Source: Nilaparvata lugens
Taxonomy: Eukaryota; Arthropoda; Insecta; Hemiptera; Delphacidae
Direction: 5' to 3'
DNA length: 64,000 nucleotides
Assembly (NCBI RefSeq): GCF_014356525.2
Contig: NC_052508.1
Location: 51,394,442 to 51,458,441, forward strand
Shown here piece by piece: positions 58,969 through 64,000 of this stretch. The position numbers and the translations under genes are program-made. Under the pieces are notes generated by a model. That model saw nothing but the letters and a program-made list of their open reading frames with translations, was not told where the DNA came from and ran no database searches. Every line of letters begins with the position of its first letter. The stretch's first letter is position 1.

Positions 58969-60310
58969 GGGAAAACTACTTTACAATGACTTTAAAAAAT
59001 GTGGTCCGCCATCTTGGATTCGCCATATTGAATGCAACTTCATTTTTTTTAAATAGGAAGGTGGTCATGCAATAAGTGATTTCGATAGGGAATTTCAAGA
59101 AAAAAAAATGAATGGCAGAAACCGCACATCGATATCTCAAACCGTTTTGAAGATATTCACATTATTATTGATAACACTCATAGTATAGCACCTGAAGCTT
59201 TAGACCTTGCATAAAATTTTCTCAGGTTTATTTAAAACTTTTTGTAGTTAAAATGTTTTGTTAGTATGTTTTAAGTATTCGCTATATATTTTAAGGGTGG
59301 GGACTCTCCCCCCCCCCGTGGGGCGGTAACCCCCCCCCCCCGTAAGCCATAACCGGAAAATAAAAAAAAAATAACAGAATCGTATTTTACATATTATTTG
59401 AAGAAAAAACTTTCCTTACGACTTTTCCTGAAAATGCTTTCCCTTGGAGTTACAGCGGTTTGAAAATTTGAATTTTCACCCCTCAAATCCACGGTTTTCC
59501 CTTAATAAATCGAAAAGTACACGTCAGAAAATGAAGTTTAATGGCTTAAAAGAAAGCTAATTGAAACTGGAAAAAAATCAGCTTTTTTTTGCGGCTATTG
59601 GGAAAATAGTTACAGTTCATCAAAGATGGCACTGTCACTGACAACTCTCATTTTTCACTCTTTACCCCCAATTTTCTCAGAAATGGCAATTTCTACACAA
59701 AAAATTGTAAGGACCTTTTTTTAAATATTTAAATTTGCTTCAATTTGAGACCAGTTAGAGGTCTCTAACATTCTTCAAAGGAAAGTTATGACCAAAAAAA
59801 AAAATTTTTTTTTGGCCGGAAGAAAATGGCCTGTGGAAAGCGAGGGAAATTTCCGAACTGAAAATCCAAATAGCAGGTGCTTAAACATATAATTTCACAT
59901 ACTCACACAAATTTTGATGTACTTGCTAAGTACACTTTTTGATCCAGACAATTTTATGTAATTCGAACGTGCATTTTTTCAACGAATGTTACAGTTTTCC
60001 AGAGAAAATAAGAGTGGGAAATGTATTCAGTATACAATAAAATTACACATATGTTTGCCGCCATTTCCACGAGTTTTCCGAAACTTTTTTCCCCGTGTAG
60101 GACCCGCGTATCTTATAACATGGCCATTTTTAGCCCTAAATTAAATTTTAATTGCTCCAATTTTGTCCATAAATTTTAAGCTGAGAAGTCTTGTATTGAA
60201 AAACAAAAATACTAACGACAAGTAATTTTTTTATAAATAAATTTTCAACATAAACATTTTGTTTTTACTTCTCTTTCGTTATAAAAAAACAAGTATTTTA
60301 TCTTCGGCAC

Positions 60311-60502
60311 AAGTATTTTAATTGTGAGACAGGATGTGGATCCAGATGCGGGTGTAGAAAGGGAGGTGTACACTGTTCACCAGCTTGCTTAAAATGCAGA
60401 GAATTTGGTTGTACAAACAATCCACAACCAATCCTCAACAACAACGCTGACATTCTAGAACAACAATTAGCAACTACTATGGGAGACGATAATACTGTTT
60501 GA
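60311..60502 (+). pseudogene. CXC-like cysteine-rich C-terminal frame of the transposon
   Basis: About 63 codons ending at TGA 60500-60502. It reads CETGCGSRCGCRKGGVHC, then SPACLKCREFGCTNNPQP, then an acidic glutamine-rich tail. The spacing of cysteines (C-x3-C-x3-C-x-C-x6-C-x3-C-x2-C-x4-C-x-N) is of the tesmin/TSO1 CXC-like type that closes many insect transposon-encoded proteins and may bind DNA or metal. A splice-acceptor-like CACAAG precedes it (about 60308). Upstream in the same element the frame is not continuous, so the main body is lost, spliced or frameshifted. Confidence 0.55.
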
Positions 60503-61755
60503 ATATTTTAAATAATGTAACTTTTTAAACAATTTAAAAAAATTGTAAAAATATTTTATTTATTAATAAAGTGTACTTTGGTTTCATTAATTATTGTTTC
60601 AAATTATTTTTTATATCGGTACCCTTTGAAAAAAAAAAAAAATTTCATGAAAATCGAATGCAATTTAGCACTTTTGCCCTTAAGGGTTGCCCTTTGACCC
60701 ATAAAATTGCAGGGAAAATTAAATTTATAAAATTTTTGTTCTAATTCTTTAAGTTGCTTAACATTAAAACAACATTCAAATAAATTTTTATAATAATTTA
60801 ACGCTACATACACATTTTGCCCTTAAGGGCTGCCCTTTGGGTTTTGGATGATGGAATATATAAGTTTCAAACATTTCAATTCATTTTTTAAATCGCTGCC
60901 CTTTTAAACACACGCAGTAAAAATTTTATTGAAATATAACGAAAGTTACCAAATGTTGCCCATAAATGTGCCCTTTTTAACCCTTACGTTGGGCTCATTT
61001 TGTATCTCACATTGGTATTTAACTAATTTTTTATATTTCAAAAAAATTTGGGCCTTTAATTAATTATTTTCGCATTTTTTTCGAAATTTTATAACTTTTT
61101 TTTATTTTACCCATTTTCACCCCTTTTTTAACCCTTAAAGGGTTAAATTCAATTTTCCCCGCCCTGAAAACTTATAGCGTTTTTTCTACACATCCTAACG
61201 AACAATTTGAGCTATTAAAGATTAAAATCGAGGCTGTGGTTTTTTTTTGTTTCACTTTTCGATATTTACGGTTTCAGGTGCTATACTATCATGTATTTCA
61301 TTTCTGATTTGCAAGGTACTGATTGATAATGTGAATATCTTCTGAACGGCTCGAGTTATCGATGTGCGGTTTTTACCATTCATTTTTCTTGAAATTCCGT
61401 ACAGAAATCATGTATCGCATGAACACTTTCTTATTTGAAAAAAATGAAGTTGCATTCAAAATGGCAGACCAGATTTTTAAAGTCATTGTAAAGTAGTTTT
61501 TTCCAAATTGAGTAGGATCCCCAATCACACCCACCGCCAATTTACTTTTGTGTATGAGATATTAAGCAGTTCTCGGACTTTTCACTCACTCTGTATGGTA
61601 ATATTCAAACATTAGAATACATTGATGTTATTATATAGGGAGAGAGCTGATGGTTGAAGTTAATATCACTACTGGAAATTTCGAGAAGGAAATTGAGCAG
61701 CAATAGGCCTAATAACTTCACCACTGTTTCCCTTGCATTTTCGCCATAGTTAAAT

Positions 61756-61855
61756 CTGAAATGCACTTTATACTGTCAGAATTGATTGAATCGGAAGCAT
61801 TGGTTTCGTTCATAATAATAGGAGTGCTGAGCTGCTGACAGGTTGAAGTGTATAG
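61756..61855. repeat. TGTCAGCAT hairpin repeat, diverged unit
   Basis: CACTTTATACTGTCAGAATT on the left and GCTGACAGGTTGAAGTGTAT on the right, with GAAGCATTGGTTTCG between. A worn member of the dispersed hairpin family. Confidence 0.5.
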
Positions 61856-62004
61856 CAACTCTATATAGCAACTCTTCTAGGTGGAAATGATTGATCTCGA
61901 TGGTTTTGTTGGATGGAATGATGAACATGTGGTGGCTCCGTTGAAAGTAGAATTAGCAAAATGATAGGACATTTTTGGGGAAAGTGTGTTGTATATGACC
62001 GTTA

Positions 62005-62454
62005 AGCCTAGTTTATACGATGCCGATTGGCGAGACAATTGTCATAAGCCAACTGACTGGCATGAAATTATTGTCTTCGTATAAACACTTCAGGTCAATT
62101 GTCTTGCCAACTGTCCCGAAATTCAACTGTCTCCGGAAGTAGACTATGGACAGTCAATTGGGCCCAGCGAGCCCCCACCACTCGGAATCTCAGTTGTCGC
62201 GACAATTGGCGCCGTGTGAACGGTGTAGGCCAGTAGCGCTGTCTTAGTTTAGCCAGTTCAGCGGTTTAGTCACAACAGATGTCAGATGACGAAAACTCGG
62301 ACATGTTTAGCTGTCAACTGATGTGCCAAAAGTTGGCCGCGTATAAACATATTCTCGTTTAACTGGCCTGGCCTCCAACAATCCGCAACCACGTGATAAC
62401 AATTGTCCAAAGACAACAAACTGTCTCGCCAATCGTCATCGTATAAACTAGGCT
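62005..62454. mobile_element. MITE of about 450 bp with TTA target duplication
   Basis: Ends AGCCTAGTTTATACGATG (62005) and CATCGTATAAACTAGGCT (62454) are exact complements. The match continues with one-base differences through CGATTGGCGAGACA / TGTCTCGCCAATCG, about 35 bp. It is flanked by TTA at 62002-62004 and 62455-62457. The interior is GC-richer than the flanks and repeats ACAATTG/CAATTGT words, but has no long frame. A PIF/Harbinger-type non-autonomous element fits the TTA site. Confidence 0.8.
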
Positions 62455-62457
62455 TTA

Positions 62458-64000
62458 TCTGTGGTTAGAAGTGGATTAAGAACTGAATGTAGTATAATTT
62501 ATGATATTATATTCTTGTGGTTAGGGGTGAGGGTAAATTATTATTAAAACAATACGGTATTATATCTTCGTCCATCGTCCGAATGTGGAATCGTCAGTCG
62601 TCAGTGTGGAATAATCAGTGACGGTTTTGTTCCAAGATGAGAGCCAATATAACTTAACAAATCATGTCATTAGGTACGAATTGGAATAAAACGTTTATTG
62701 CTAAACCATAATCTTATTTTATAACTTTCATCACTGGAAATGAATCATCTCTAGAGAACATAATTCACACATTCCAAATATAATTGGAATTTTTGTAAGA
62801 GAAATAATATCAATCAGTACGATTGAAATCTAAAACCTTAAAAAATCATTCAGTCCATTTGAATAGCATTGAATAAACCTTGTATCGAAAAAAATTGAAT
62901 TCTAGAAATTGTATTAGATGCACATCCTTTAAAATATTTTATAAAGATTTATACGGATTATTGACTGAATCAATTACGATGTGAGTCTGAAAATTTATAT
63001 CTTTTTCCAAATGGGTACAGTAGGTACAAATATTTTAGCTATCAAGACTTCTACTAATCCTCAAATTTCAACATTCTACATTGTAGTCAAAGCAGTTCAC
63101 CGAATTCTCCAGCGAGAAAATGTCGGGAGGAAATGCCCTGATGGAAATCGATTCTATCATCAAACTTGAAGTTATCCGAAACTTAAATAGCTTGTCAGTC
63201 GGAACTTCCCTACATTGAAGTTTAGCCACATTCTCGCTGTTCGGTAATAATTAAAGAGAAGATCAAGCAACGCTTTCTCCGAATATCTGCTCATTTATTG
63301 CATCACTGAACTGACAAGCATAATCATTTGCCTCTGAAAATTCAGATTATTATAGAAATTTCTGTAGGAAAGTTGAAATTAAGGATTCAAGATTATTTGA
63401 GATTCATTCATTTGATCAATTTGTTGCTTAAACTCTACCAATTTATTTCTTATTTCTATATTACAAACCTCTCTTATTCACTTATTATACAAGTTGACTA
63501 TCCCATAATGTCACCAACAACAATACACGAACTTAAGGTTTCACAAATTTGTCATTTCATTGAAAAAACAGAGAATGAATATTTTTTTTAAAAAGAGCGT
63601 GAGTTGCATAAAAGAGCCTGCAATGTGGCAAAGTCCTTCATGTCACTATCAAAACATCTGTGGTTAGCCTTTTCCTGTTGAAAATGCTTTTCAATTTCAA
63701 TTTACATATTCCCTGAAAGTTACTATGAATTGGAATAAAATTATAAATTTATTTTTCAAAACAGAATTCTTAGTGGGAAGTTATTTTGTTGAACGGAACT
63801 CATTTATCAATTCATCTCACATTGTTAAAACTACAATTTGATCCATTTTTTTATATTAAGTATGAAATTATGATCAGCCATCACTTCTAAATCAAATAGT
63901 TGTATTTTCATTAGCCTTGTACCTCTGAATTTTTGACCGAGCTAAGTGAGGTCTAAGATTCAAGTCGACGGTTTGGCATTTCTCTTAATGTTTAAATGTT
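62458..64000. other. AT-rich, no gene seen
   Basis: No domain in any frame. A short repeat, GTCAGTCGTCAGTGTGGAAT, lies at about 62594. Confidence 0.4.

Larger units (their letters stand above)
58294..61593. mobile_element. DNA transposon with TIRs of about 320 bp
   Basis: Begins CAGAGTGGGTGAAAAGTCCG (58294) and ends with the complement, CGGACTTTTCACTCACTCTG (61593). Both ends abut TA, which may be the target duplication. The inverted repeats stay alignable for about 320 bp, through GGTGTGATTGGGGATCCTAC, AAAACCGCACATCGATA and TATAGCACCTGAA, with the left arm split by a LINE. The interior is AT-rich, carries the end of a cysteine-rich frame (60311-60502), poly-C runs near 59310-59341 and repeated GCCCTTAAGGG words. 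I could not assemble a transposase frame, so the superfamily is open. Confidence 0.75.

Overview
This is eukaryotic nuclear DNA that looks like an arthropod genome, most likely an insect. It is AT-rich and gene-poor, with spliced exons, BTB/POZ and BTB-BACK genes, several LINE families, a Helitron and many small foldback elements. The repeat style reminded me of a planthopper-like hemipteran, but that is recognition only and was not tested. There is no bacterial, viral or CRISPR content. Most long open frames are low-complexity translations of microsatellites or of purine/pyrimidine-rich tracts.

Real host coding content is small. A GC-rich BTB/POZ exon with clean splice sites lies at 3976-4149 (+). 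An intronless BTB-BACK gene lies at 19476-20387 (-), with a second frame overlapping its stop codon. A short, tandemly duplicated exon-like segment lies at 38868-38925 (-). Three intervals look like promoters: 37930-38050 and 44870-45350 (CRE palindrome plus CCAAT boxes) and 57640-57900 (CpG-rich with a splice-donor match).

Mobile DNA dominates the rest. 21.6-22.9 kb holds a TIR element with a (GT)n core, abutted by a minus-strand LINE 3' end. 23.6-28.5 kb is a dead LINE with a second, 5'-truncated LINE inserted in its reverse transcriptase. 28.7-32.2 kb holds two copies of one MITE, a second copy of the (GT)n element and a Helitron with inverted 3' termini. 39.5-39.8 kb is a LINE 3' end whose tail has become about 230 bp of (ATTCT)n, with a target-site duplication. 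50.0-55.15 kb is a pair of overlapping, nearly identical tandem duplications. 58.3-61.6 kb is a transposon with TIRs of about 320 bp and a CXC-like cysteine-rich C-terminus, itself hit by an RTE-like LINE that left a 14-bp target duplication. 62.0-62.45 kb is a MITE flanked by TTA.

The most interesting signal is a set of small (about 70-250 bp) foldback elements at 4557, 14440, 20849, 28719, 53573/54888 and 56297. Four are flanked by 11-13 bp target-site duplications. The better copies carry a core that can be drawn as a minimal type-I hammerhead ribozyme. Two different sequence families share it, and both show a paired C3-to-U / G8-to-A change. They look like non-autonomous, Penelope-like-element-type insertions. 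A second unexplained signal is a dispersed hairpin of about 80 bp with TGTCAGCATT/AATGCTGACA arms, in clusters at 10.2, 12.7, 29.8, 57.1-57.6 and 61.8 kb.
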